Positions 25,964 to 34,376 of a DNA stretch of 64,000 nucleotides are shown piece by piece. The stretch is taken from the NCBI GenBank assembly GCA_017999675.1, contig JAGNLL010000007.1, positions 17,155 to 81,154 on the forward strand, in the 5' to 3' direction. Positions within the stretch are counted from its first letter, which is position 1, and each line of letters opens with the position of its first letter. The notes beneath the pieces are model-generated. The model was not told the DNA's origin. It saw nothing but the letters and a program-made list of their open reading frames with translations, and made no database searches. Made by a program: the position numbers and the translations under genes. The stretch comes from Rickettsiales bacterium (GTDB lineage: Bacteria > Pseudomonadota > Alphaproteobacteria > Rickettsiales > UBA1997).

Positions 25964-27154
25964 ATGAAAATCGCCAACACCAAACTAAAAATTAAACGCC
26001 ATCACGAACTTAGAGTTGTGCGTGGCCATCCGTGGATTTTTTCTAACGAAATCGAAAATTTCTCTTCGCTAAAAGGCCTTGAAAAAGGCTCACTGGTAAT
26101 GGTTCAAATCAATAAAGACGACGATTTCGCCCTCGCCTATTTTAACCCGCACAGCTTAATTTCAGCGCGCATTTTAACTCACGATTTAACTCAAGAAATT
26201 GACGAAAACTTTTTCATCGAGCGCCTAGTAGAAGCAAAAAATTTGCGCGAAAAATTTTACAACAAACCTTTTTACCGCTTAATTCACTCTGAAGCCGATT
26301 TTTTACCGGGCCTTGTAATTGACCGTTTTGGCGATGTTTTTTCTTGCCAAATTTCAACTGCTGGCATGGAAAATCTTTCAACCATTTTAGTTGCAGCACT
26401 TGAAAAACTTTTTCCAAAAGCCGTCATCTTTTTTAGAAACGACGTTGATGCCAGAAGGTTTGAAGGCCTAGAGTTAGAAAACAAAACCATCAAAGGCGAA
26501 GTAGCCAGCGAAATTGAAATTGAAGAAAACGGCCTAAAATTTTTAATCGATGCCAAGCACGGACAAAAGACCGGCTGGTTTTTTGACCAAAGAGAAAACC
26601 GCAAATTTATTGGTGAAATTTCAAAAAACTGCACCGTGCTTGACGCCTTTTGTTATCAAGGTGGATTTGGTTTAAACGCGTTAAAAAACGGCGCAAAATC
26701 GGTGACATTTGTTGACTCGTCTGAAGACGCTTTGAAGCAATTAAAAAAGAATTTAGCGCTAAATAATTTGGACGAAAATTCTGAAATTATTTGCGAAAAA
26801 GTTTTTGACGTTTTGGAGGATCCGTCTTTTCAAGAAAGAGAATTTGACGTTGTGCTGCTTGATCCACCAGCTTTTATCAAATCGAAAAAAGATTTTTTCA
26901 CCGGCTTAAAAGGCTACGAAAAATTGGTAAAATTTGGCGCGAAGTTAGTGAAGAAAAACGGTATTTTAATGCTGACCTCTTGCTCGCACAACGCCACTTT
27001 AGGTGATTTGTTGGTTGCTGCAAATGATGGATTTCGTAAGGCAAATCGTAAAGCAAAGTTGATTAGAACTTTTGGCGCGGGGTTTGATCACCCGATTAGC
27101 CCAGCTTTGAAAGAAAGTGAATATTTGAAATCGGTGACGTTTTTGGTGGAGTAG
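25964..27154 (+). CDS. rlmI: Class I SAM-dependent rRNA methyltransferase, RlmI-like
   Basis: The 396-residue protein has an N-terminal PUA-type domain (1-80, with VVRGHPWIFSNEIE), a central RNA-binding region and a C-terminal Rossmann methyltransferase. The methyltransferase motifs include KTGWFFDQRENR, VLDAFCYQGGFGLNAL (SAM binding), LLDPPAFIKSK (motif IV) and LTSCSHNA with the catalytic Cys region. By homology it makes 5-methylcytosine in 23S rRNA (E. coli position 1962); the exact site here is not proven. It stands alone between a terminator and a family C palindrome. Confidence 0.9.
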   Translation: MKIANTKLKIKRHHELRVVRGHPWIFSNEIENFSSLKGLEKGSLVMVQINKDDDFALAYFNPHSLISARILTHDLTQEIDENFFIERLVEAKNLREKFYNKPFYRLIHSEADFLPGLVIDRFGDVFSCQISTAGMENLSTILVAALEKLFPKAVIFFRNDVDARRFEGLELENKTIKGEVASEIEIEENGLKFLIDAKHGQKTGWFFDQRENRKFIGEISKNCTVLDAFCYQGGFGLNALKNGAKSVTFVDSSEDALKQLKKNLALNNLDENSEIICEKVFDVLEDPSFQEREFDVVLLDPPAFIKSKKDFFTGLKGYEKLVKFGAKLVKKNGILMLTSCSHNATLGDLLVAANDGFRKANRKAKLIRTFGAGFDHPISPALKESEYLKSVTFLVE

Positions 27155-27166
27155 AAAACAAAACCA

Positions 27167-27277
27167 AACAAAACCGTCGGTTGAGCGGAGTCGAAACCAT
27201 CGGAAGGTTCCTGCTGCTGAAGTTCTACGGCAGGAACCTTCCGATGGTTTCGACTCCGCTCAACCGACGGTTTTGTT
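27167..27277. repeat. Palindromic element, family C, copy 2
   Basis: Core arms CCGTCGGTTGAGCGGAGTCG / AAACCATCGGAAGGTTCCTGC and their reverse complement span 27174-27270, and AAACAAAA / TTTTGTTT extend the pairing outward. It lies between the convergent rlmI and nadA genes, with T-runs reading outward on both strands, so it can serve as a two-way terminator. Confidence 0.92.
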
Positions 27278-27283
27278 TTTTAA

Positions 27284-28240
27284 CTAAGACATCTCAAGCA
27301 TCTTCCGTAAAGGCTTCTCCGCCTTCGCGCGCAACTCTTCACTCATCACCAACTCACCACCAAACCCAGATTTATCGCCATATTTCATCACCAAATAAAG
27401 CTTCTCCAGCGTATTCAACTGCATGTGCGGGCAAGTGTTGCAAAGAGTGCAGCCTGCTCTGTCAATAAACGGACAATCGTAAAACTTAGCCGTCGGGTTT
27501 TTGATTTGCATTTGGTGAATAATGTGCGGCTCGGTCAAAACGATAAATTCACCGCCCTGATTTTCTTCAGCAAATTTTAAAAGCGACGAAGTTGAGCCAA
27601 TGTGATGTGCGTGAGAAAGCAATGATTCTGGGCACTCAGGGTGCGCAATCACTTTTGCCTGCGGATGATTTGCCACCAACTTCACCAATTCTTTTTCACT
27701 AAATTGCTCGTGAACCATGCAAGAGCCATTCCACAAAATCATTTTGCGGCCGGTGATTTTTTCTAAATAGCGACCGAGATGTTGGTCGGGTGCGAAAATA
27801 ATTTCTTTATCGGCAGGAATTTGTTCGATGATTTTTTTAGCGTTTGACGAGGTGACGATGATGTCGGACAAAGCCTTGATATCAGCGGAGCAATTGATGT
27901 AGGTCACCACCAAAGCGTTTGGATGTTTTTTCTTAAATTCAGCGAATGGAATTGGCTGACACGAATCTTCCAAACTGCATCCGGCTTTCAAATCAGGAAT
28001 AATAACTTTCTTCGTTGGCGACAAAATTTTCGCCACTTCCGCCATAAATTTTACACCGCAAAACACGATGGTGTCGGCATCGGTTGCCGCAGCCTTGCGC
28101 GACAAATCAAGCGAGTCGCCGATAAAATCGGCAATGTCTTGAATCTCTTCATCTTGATAAAAATGCGCCAAAATCACGGCGTTTTGTTCTTTTTTTAAGC
28201 GAAGAATTTCTTCTTCTAAATTTGTAGGAATTTCAAACAT
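27284..28240 (-). CDS. nadA: Quinolinate synthase
   Basis: NadA condenses iminoaspartate with dihydroxyacetone phosphate to quinolinate, the NAD precursor. The 318-residue protein shows the family order: [20 protein letters not shown], a first cysteine in [20 protein letters not shown], and [10 protein letters not shown]. The last cysteine cluster is [18 protein letters not shown], which holds ligands of the 4Fe-4S cluster. The length is that of the short NadA form. It starts 2 bp after the trpS stop, so the pair is an operon. nadB and nadC are not nearby; the flavoprotein at 39191-40963 is SdhA, not NadB. Confidence 0.95.
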   Translation of the reverse strand: MFEIPTNLEEEILRLKKEQNAVILAHFYQDEEIQDIADFIGDSLDLSRKAAATDADTIVFCGVKFMAEVAKILSPTKKVIIPDLKAGCSLEDSCQPIPFAEFKKKHPNALVVTYINCSADIKALSDIIVTSSNAKKIIEQIPADKEIIFAPDQHLGRYLEKITGRKMILWNGSCMVHEQFSEKELVKLVANHPQAKVIAHPECPESLLSHAHHIGSTSSLLKFAEENQGGEFIVLTEPHIIHQMQIKNPTAKFYDCPFIDRAGCTLCNTCPHMQLNTLEKLYLVMKYGDKSGFGGELVMSEELRAKAEKPLRKMLEMS

Positions 28241-28242
28241 GA

Positions 28243-29214
28243 TTAAAGTCCAACTATTTCAAAAACTTCTTTTTTAGTTTGAGCGGCAACTTGCTGCGCC
28301 TGCTCTCTGCCTTGGTTTAGAACATCACGAATATAAGATTGATCTTGCTTAAAACGTGCTAAATTTTCTTGGATCGGGCGTAATTTTTCGATCAAGCTTT
28401 CAGCTAAATCATTTTTAAATTTGCCGTTTCCTGCGGTTTCGTATTCTGCAGCTAAAGCCTCTGTAGTTTTGCCTGAGGCGGCTGAAAAGATATTCAACAA
28501 ATTGTAAATTTCAGGGCGCGACTCGTCAAAATTAATTGTCGCAAGCGAATCAGTTTTTGCCTTCTTAACTTTTTTCAAAATCACTTCCGCCGAGTCATCC
28601 AAATTAATGCGCGACAAATCTGACTCATCCGACTTACTCATTTTTTTAGTGCCGTCTTGCAGCGACATGATGCGCTTCACCGCCTTTAAAATCATCGGCT
28701 CAGGAAGTTTGAAATATTCCACACCGTAGCGACGATTAAATGCTCCCGCCAAATCACGAGTTAATTCTAAATGCTGTTTTTGATCTTCCCCAACCGGCAC
28801 TAAATCAGCGCGGTAAAGCAAAATGTCAGCAGCCATTAGAACTGGGTAGGAGTAGAGGCCGAGGTTTTCATTATCTGCTGATTTTTCTTTAAACTGAGTC
28901 ATGCGATTCAACCATCCCATCGGCGTAATAGTGCCTAAAACCCAAGCTAATTCTGCATGCTGTGCCACTTCGCTCTGCACAAAAATTGTCGATTTTTTTG
29001 GGTCTAAACCGCAGGCCAAATAAACCGCTGCGGCGTCTAAAACATTTTTTTGTAATTCTTTTGGATCTTGCGGCAGCGTGATTGCGTGCAAATTCATCAC
29101 ACCAAAAATGCAGCGGTGAGTTGATTGCAGATCAATCCAGTTGGCGATTGAGCCGAGGTAGTTTCCTAAATGTAAATTTCCTGTAGGTTGAATTCCTGAG
29201 AGGACGGTTTTCAT
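28243..29214 (-). CDS. trpS: Tryptophanyl-tRNA synthetase
   Basis: This class Ic synthetase of 323 residues charges tRNA-Trp. HIGH-like segment: [13 protein letters not shown] near residues 8-20. KMSKS-like segment: [11 protein letters not shown] near 195-205. The [17 protein letters not shown] block is also typical. I chose ATG 29214 ([12 protein letters not shown]), the conserved start; a longer open frame upstream is not conserved. It diverges from rnpB, whose 5' end is about 70 bp away, so the two promoters share this gap. nadA follows immediately downstream. Confidence 0.96.
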   Translation of the reverse strand: MKTVLSGIQPTGNLHLGNYLGSIANWIDLQSTHRCIFGVMNLHAITLPQDPKELQKNVLDAAAVYLACGLDPKKSTIFVQSEVAQHAELAWVLGTITPMGWLNRMTQFKEKSADNENLGLYSYPVLMAADILLYRADLVPVGEDQKQHLELTRDLAGAFNRRYGVEYFKLPEPMILKAVKRIMSLQDGTKKMSKSDESDLSRINLDDSAEVILKKVKKAKTDSLATINFDESRPEIYNLLNIFSAASGKTTEALAAEYETAGNGKFKNDLAESLIEKLRPIQENLARFKQDQSYIRDVLNQGREQAQQVAAQTKKEVFEIVGL

Positions 29215-29282
29215 TTTTATTTTTGAGAAAGTTGAATTCTTAAGTTGCACCAAAGAGCGCGGCACCTTAATTTTGCGATCTT

Positions 29283-29758
29283 GTAAGGCAAGTGGATGGT
29301 CGCTGGTTTTAACTTGGCAACAGGTTTGAAAATTAGAGGAAAGTCCGGACTCTTGCGAGGAAAAATATCAGTTAATGGCTGACCAGAATTTTGAATAAAA
29401 TAGAAATTCTGAGGGAAAGTGTCACAGAAAATATACCGCTCCGCTTACGCTTACGCTACAGCGCGACAGGCCAACTTAAACGAAGCTTGCTGCGCTGTAG
29501 CGAAGCGAAAGCGAGTAAGGTCGAAACCGCGAGGTAAGAGCTCACGCGCTTGCATGGTAACATGCATTTGGATAAACCCTATTTAGAGCAAGACCAAATA
29601 GGAGTGGCAAGTTTCTTCAATGAAACAGATGTCCTCGCCATCGTCACTCGGGTAGGTTGCTTGAGGTTAGCGGCGACGCTAATCCTAGATGAATGACTGT
29701 CGTCCGCTTACGCGAAAGCTACAGCGCGATACAAAATCCGGCTTATAGCTTGCCTTAC
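29283..29758 (+). ncRNA. rnpB: RNase P RNA (type A), enlarged by inserted repeats
   Basis: RNase P RNA is the catalytic RNA that trims tRNA 5' ends. The conserved blocks occur in order: GAGGAAAGTCCGGACT (29336-29351), CACAGAAAATATACCGC, GGTAAGAGCTCAC, GTTGCTTGAGG, AGATGAATGACTG and ACAAAATCCGGCTTATAG. The ends pair as helix P1: GTAAGGCAAG (29283-29292) with CTTGCCTTAC (29749-29758). At about 476 nt it is longer than most bacterial rnpB. The extra length includes a P12-region insertion (about 29438-29514) with imperfect palindromic arms CTCCGCTTACGC…GCTACAGCGC and GCGCTGTAGCG…GCGAG. A related segment near the 3' end (29703-29729) also adds to it. The gene lies 22 bp upstream of the AlaRS fragment and diverges from trpS. 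Boundaries come from P1 pairing only. Confidence 0.95.
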
Positions 29759-29780
29759 TTACAACTAAAAAAATTTACAC

Positions 29781-30575
29781 ATGCTTTCAACCAATCAAAT
29801 CCGCGCCAAATTTCTCGACTATTTCGCCAAAAACGGCCACGAGATTGTCGCATCTTCACCACTAATTCCGCACAACGACCCTACCCTGATGTTTACCAAC
29901 GCAGGCATGAATCAGTTTAAAAACTACTTCACCGGCGTTGAAGTTCCAAAATTTAAACGCGCTGTCACTTCGCAAAAATGTGTGCGCGCCGGTGGCAAAC
30001 ACAACGATCTCGATAATGTAGGCTTCACCGCACGTCACCACACTTTTTTTGAAATGTTGGGCAATTTTTCTTTCGGTGATTATTTCAAAGAAGAAGCAAT
30101 TTTTTTCGCTTGGGAATTTTTAACCCGCGAACTCGCAATCGACAAAAGCAAACTTCTCGTCACGGTTTACCACAATGACGACGTGGCTGCAGATTTGTGG
30201 AAAAAAATTGCCGGACTTTCGCAAGAAAAAATCATCCGCATCTCAACCGACGACAACTTTTGGTCAATGGGCGACGTTGGCCCGTGCGGCCCCTGCTCCG
30301 AAATTTTTTATGACCACGGTGACAAAATTTTTGGCGGAGTTCCAGGAAGCAAAGACCAAGACGGCGACCGCTACATCGAAATTTGGAATTTGGTTTTCAT
30401 GCAATTTGAAAAACAGGCTGGGGGCAAAATGATCGAATTACCAAAACCTTGCATCGACACCGGCATGGGTTTGGAGCGCTTAACATCTGTGCTGCAAGGG
30501 ATGCACGATAATTACGAAACCGACTCTTTTCAAAATTTAATTTCGGGAATTAAAACTTTTACCAACCAATCTTAA
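29781..30575 (+). CDS. alaS: Alanyl-tRNA synthetase N-terminal catalytic fragment
   Basis: This gene encodes 264 residues that match only the first third or less of AlaRS (normally about 870). All class II core features are present: [30 protein letters not shown] (motif 1 region), [29 protein letters not shown] (motif 2 region), [18 protein letters not shown] and GMGLERL (motif 3). It stops at about the end of the aminoacylation core. The tRNA-recognition helices, the editing domain and the C-Ala domain are all missing. The next gene starts 11 bp later and is unrelated. Either the rest is encoded elsewhere as a split enzyme, or this is a truncated extra copy. The sequence itself shows no decay. 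Confidence 0.9.
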   Translation: MLSTNQIRAKFLDYFAKNGHEIVASSPLIPHNDPTLMFTNAGMNQFKNYFTGVEVPKFKRAVTSQKCVRAGGKHNDLDNVGFTARHHTFFEMLGNFSFGDYFKEEAIFFAWEFLTRELAIDKSKLLVTVYHNDDVAADLWKKIAGLSQEKIIRISTDDNFWSMGDVGPCGPCSEIFYDHGDKIFGGVPGSKDQDGDRYIEIWNLVFMQFEKQAGGKMIELPKPCIDTGMGLERLTSVLQGMHDNYETDSFQNLISGIKTFTNQS

Positions 30576-30585
30576 TTAAAAAAAT

Positions 30586-31425
30586 ATGCCTCCTAAAAAA
30601 AAGTCTAAATCTTCTTCTGCCCCTGCGGCAGCCCCGTCTCCCGCTCCAGTGAGTAATGGCTACATATTTGAATTTGAGGGTAGAAAAATTATTCCAGTAG
30701 AAACCTGCGCCTTCAACACCGTTGATTTTAGAGCAAATCCAAACGCCATTCTTTTTTCAGGAAACCTCACTCAATGCCCAACAGTTGTGATCCGAAAAGA
30801 CCACGTTGCAACTATGGCCCACTTCTTCCCCAATAACGCTTACGACGAAAGAACTGCCAAGGCTAATTTAGAACTAGCCATTGCCGACTTTAAAGCTGCC
30901 AATGGCGGAGAAATGCCAAAAGGCACAAGCTTTCAAGTTTTTGGTGGAGGTGCACACTCGCCAGCAGAGCTTGGAGATAGCGCAAGAGCGATTTTAATTG
31001 ATACCATGAAAGAGAAAATGCGTCTCGATCTAAAGCCGTATAAAAATTTTAAAGCTGACGAATCTTCAATAACCTACATGCCAACAAATCCAAATATTAA
31101 AGAATCTACAGCAGTTTTTGTTGATTCTAGCGGCACAGCCGTCACTCGCAAAATACTAAACACTAGTAGGACTGACATGGAAGTTTATCCGCTATCAGAA
31201 TTGCCGCCATCAATGCCCATAGAATTACTTGCTGCCTTAAGCGCCGGCATTCATTCAAACCAACTTTACGAAAGATTTGTGGAGCAAAGAGCTAATAAAA
31301 TTGCTGATGCTGCAGATCGCGGCCCAATGACAATAGAGCATATGAGAGCTGTCACGTCAGATCTTTGTGATAGAAAATTAAGCGCCGAAAGACTTGCTGG
31401 CGATCTTCGCGCTTTAACTCTTTAA
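30586..31425 (+). CDS. Unrecognised protein with CheD-like Cys-His region
   Basis: The 279-residue protein begins with a Lys/Ser/Pro/Ala-rich tail (1-23). Residues about 50-125 recall the CheD glutamine-deamidase fold. Ser58 precedes Cys64 by six residues, then MAHFFP with His79, then an alternating helix and SFQVFGGGAH near 115-124. CheD proteins have Thr-X5-Cys, a His in an AHFLLP-like strand and a KxFGGA strand. The order and spacing fit, but the overall similarity is low, so this is a hypothesis. No chemotaxis genes are in the window. The C-terminal 100 residues are not recognised. It follows the AlaRS fragment by 11 bp, and its last 12 bases overlap the convergent ankyrin/coiled-coil gene. 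Confidence 0.6.
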   Translation: MPPKKKSKSSSAPAAAPSPAPVSNGYIFEFEGRKIIPVETCAFNTVDFRANPNAILFSGNLTQCPTVVIRKDHVATMAHFFPNNAYDERTAKANLELAIADFKAANGGEMPKGTSFQVFGGGAHSPAELGDSARAILIDTMKEKMRLDLKPYKNFKADESSITYMPTNPNIKESTAVFVDSSGTAVTRKILNTSRTDMEVYPLSELPPSMPIELLAALSAGIHSNQLYERFVEQRANKIADAADRGPMTIEHMRAVTSDLCDRKLSAERLAGDLRALTL

Positions 31426-32814
31426 AAGCGCGTCCGCACCAGCCGCGCGCTGCAGATTTTCAACTTTAGCGATTGATACTTGGCTTAAAGATGTTGGCGG
31501 CGCTGGTAGCGGCAAGTTTCTTATTAAATCATCTAGCTTAGATGTGCCGCGGGTCTCACTTGGCAATTTAACTGACTCAGAAATTAAAACCCCTTCCGAC
31601 TTTTCAACCATTCTCGCCAAACCCTCATTATTTGGATTCGCCGCCAATGCCTGCTTTTTTGCTTCAGGATTTGCGCGATCGAAAAACACAGAAATCAGCG
31701 AATTATTGCCGCCCTTAATTGCCGCATCCAAAACAGTTTTACCATTTTCTACGTGGTTAACATCTGCGCCGTAGCTTACCAAAAGCATTGCCATTGTTGA
31801 TTGGCCGTTTTGTACGGCGAAAAATAACATTGAGTTGATGCTTTTTTCGTCGAGGGGAATTCCCAAAATTTTTTCTAATTCTGAGATTTTTTCTTGTGAA
31901 ATTTTTTGCTCTTTTTGGCCTTCAGTGGTTTGCGCTTTAGATTTTTCTACCTCTTGCACAACCACATCTTGCGAGGTTTTTTCAGCAAGCTTTTTTGCCT
32001 CTTGTTCTTTGTTAAGTTTTGCCGCCTCTGCCCTTAATTGATCACGCAAAGCAAGCATTCCCATTTGGTGAAATTCTAGGGCAATTCCTGCTTCAATAAT
32101 TTGTTGCTGCACTCTTGCTTGAGCTTCAATTTGTGATTTTTCAGCATCTTCTTGCGCAGTTTTAAAACTTAGTTTTTTTCTCGCCGGCCCTTCTTTTTCT
32201 CTTTCTCTTTGGCGCAAATTTTCTTGCTCAACTTCAACTTTTTTTACACCAGCTACCGCCAAATCTTGAGCGCTAATTCTTGCCCCAGCTTGCACAAGCA
32301 TTTCCAAACCTTTCTTTTTTTCTTCAAGATTTTTACCCGAAACCATCATTGCCGACACAGGGCTTAGGCCATTTTCACCAACTTCATTTATTTTTTTTGC
32401 GAGGTTGAATTTTCTTAAAAACTCGTCGGTTTTTTGTCCATCTACCGCTTTGCTCGAGGCGCAGGAAATAATAAAAATTTCGTGAGATAATTTTTCGATT
32501 TTTTGTTCGCGCTTTTTGCGAGATTCTTCTTTCTTTTTGCGAGCTTCTTCTTTTTTTACTGGATCTGTTTCATCTTGTTCTGTTTCACCTTGCTCTGCAG
32601 AAACTTGCGTTTCCATTTCGTCAATTTCTTTTAAATATTCCCTTAGTTTTATTGGCAGTTTATTCATTGCCAAAGCAGCCTGAAGGCTAATTTGCGCATT
32701 AAGAGAAACAAAATCTTCATCCAAAAATTGCGCAGCAAAATCCTTCAGGCTTTGCAATTTTTCTAAAGTTTCGGCGTCAGATTCTTGCTGAGAATCTGGG
32801 TTAGATTTTGTCAT
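31414..32814 (-). CDS. Coiled-coil protein with C-terminal ankyrin-like repeats
   Basis: The 466-residue protein has a Glu/Lys/Arg-rich region (about 60-115), a helical middle with long charged stretches (about 190-330) and a short ankyrin block near 330-405. Ankyrin segments are NSMLFFAVQNGQSTMAMLL and YGADVNHVENGKTVLDAAI. A weaker ankyrin-like unit may lie at about 140-180. It has no signal or membrane helix. The start overlaps the 3' end of lysK by 14 bases, so it is probably translated from the lysK transcript. The architecture resembles the 573-residue ankyrin protein at 12346-14067. The function is unknown; interaction with host or partner proteins is a reasonable guess. Confidence 0.75.
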   Translation of the reverse strand: MTKSNPDSQQESDAETLEKLQSLKDFAAQFLDEDFVSLNAQISLQAALAMNKLPIKLREYLKEIDEMETQVSAEQGETEQDETDPVKKEEARKKKEESRKKREQKIEKLSHEIFIISCASSKAVDGQKTDEFLRKFNLAKKINEVGENGLSPVSAMMVSGKNLEEKKKGLEMLVQAGARISAQDLAVAGVKKVEVEQENLRQREREKEGPARKKLSFKTAQEDAEKSQIEAQARVQQQIIEAGIALEFHQMGMLALRDQLRAEAAKLNKEQEAKKLAEKTSQDVVVQEVEKSKAQTTEGQKEQKISQEKISELEKILGIPLDEKSINSMLFFAVQNGQSTMAMLLVSYGADVNHVENGKTVLDAAIKGGNNSLISVFFDRANPEAKKQALAANPNNEGLARMVEKSEGVLISESVKLPSETRGTSKLDDLIRNLPLPAPPTSLSQVSIAKVENLQRAAGADALLKS

Positions 32815-34375
32815 TTATTAGTTTGATAAAATTATCGATTCCAAAAAGAGCAATGAACGAACCCATGCGCGGGCCTTGGTCGGAGCCTAGTAAAATTTGG
32901 TAAAGGGCTAAAAACCAATCACGCATATTTTTCTCGTATCCGTGATTTTTACCAACTTGAAAAACTAAATTTTGCAATAAAGCGCCGTCGTTTTTTTGTT
33001 CGTCGGTGGCATTTTGCACTGTTTCGATTAACTCGCGAAGTGCCGCCTTTTCTGCGTCCGTAGCCTCACGATATTTTTTATTTTTCTTGATGAAGTCGTT
33101 GTAATAGTTGATCGCGCTACCAACCATTTTTGCTAGAAGCGGCGAATTTTCTTTTGTTAAACCCGCCTGATATTTCGAAATAAAACCCCAAAGCACCGAG
33201 TCATTTTCTGGGTTGCAGGCACTCGCCAAATTTAACAAAAGCGAGTAAGTTAAATTAAAATTACTTGTCGGAACTTTTCCCGAGTGAATGTGAAAGGCCG
33301 GATTATCAAGCTTCAAGGCCTCATCTTGTTTTTCAAAAGCAGCCACAAAAGTTAAATATTCATCCATCGCTTTTGGAATCACGTCAAAATAAAGACGCTT
33401 CGCCGTTTTTGGTTTTTGATACATGAACAGGCTCATCGACTCAGCTGGGGCGTATTTCAACCAGTCTTCAACCGAGATGCCGTTGCCTTTTGATTTAGAA
33501 ATTTTTTCGCCAGTGTCACTCAAAAACATTTCGTAAGTGAAATTGACCGGAGGCACGCCGCCCAAGATTTCGCACACTCGGCGATAAATTCTTTCGTTAG
33601 GTTGGTGGTCTTTTCCGTAAATTTCGTAATCTACCCCAAGGCCAAACCAGCGCGCGCCGAAGTCGATTTTCCACTGCAATTTGCAATTGCCACCTGTCAC
33701 CAAAATTTCTTTTTCAACACCGTTAGTGTCTAAATAAATTACCGTGCCTTTAGCTTTGTTAATGCCTTTCACGCCTTTGTCGATGACGATGCCCGACTCT
33801 GGGTCAATTGGCATAAACGGGCTGTAAGTTTCTTGGCGCTCGGCTCCGAGACTTGGTAGCATTAGATCCATTAGCTCTTCGTATTTTTCGAGCACGCGAA
33901 GCATTGTAGAATCGAAGGCGCCCGATTTGTATTTGTCGGTGGCGCTGATGAATTCGTACTCAAATCCAAATGAATCTAAAAAAGCACGCAGGCGCGAATT
34001 CATGTTGTGGCCGTAAGACTCGTGCGTGCCGAAAGGATCTGGCACTGACGTAAGCGGACGACCCAAATTAGCGCGCACCATTTCTTGCTGAGGCACGTTG
34101 TCTGGCACTTTACGCAGGCCGTCAATGTCGTCAGAAACACAAAACATGCGAGTCGGAATTTGCGGCGCAATGCACGAAAAAGCGTAGCGCACAAAGCAAG
34201 TACGAACCACTTCGCCAAATGTTCCGATGTGCGGCAAACCAGATGGCCCGTAGCCAGTTTCAAAAAGTACGTAACCTTTTTCGGGTGTTTTGCCACCAAC
34301 TTTTTCTAAAATTCTGCGAGCCTCTTCAAACGGCCAAGCTTTTGATTCGATGTAAGATTTTTGTGAAATAGTCAT
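32801..34375 (-). CDS. lysK: Class I lysyl-tRNA synthetase
   Basis: This 524-residue class I LysRS is the form typical of alphaproteobacteria and archaea, unrelated to the common class II LysS. The HIGH-type signature is GLPHIGTFGEV near residues 46-56, the KMSKS-type signature is EKISKSKGNGIS, and FGARWFGLGVDYEIYGKDH is characteristic of the family. It charges tRNA-Lys. The start lies just after the stop of the CCA-adding enzyme gene and the end overlaps the next gene, so cca-lysK-ankyrin protein form one transcript. Confidence 0.95.
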   Translation of the reverse strand: MTISQKSYIESKAWPFEEARRILEKVGGKTPEKGYVLFETGYGPSGLPHIGTFGEVVRTCFVRYAFSCIAPQIPTRMFCVSDDIDGLRKVPDNVPQQEMVRANLGRPLTSVPDPFGTHESYGHNMNSRLRAFLDSFGFEYEFISATDKYKSGAFDSTMLRVLEKYEELMDLMLPSLGAERQETYSPFMPIDPESGIVIDKGVKGINKAKGTVIYLDTNGVEKEILVTGGNCKLQWKIDFGARWFGLGVDYEIYGKDHQPNERIYRRVCEILGGVPPVNFTYEMFLSDTGEKISKSKGNGISVEDWLKYAPAESMSLFMYQKPKTAKRLYFDVIPKAMDEYLTFVAAFEKQDEALKLDNPAFHIHSGKVPTSNFNLTYSLLLNLASACNPENDSVLWGFISKYQAGLTKENSPLLAKMVGSAINYYNDFIKKNKKYREATDAEKAALRELIETVQNATDEQKNDGALLQNLVFQVGKNHGYEKNMRDWFLALYQILLGSDQGPRMGSFIALFGIDNFIKLINDKI

Positions 34376-34376
34376 T

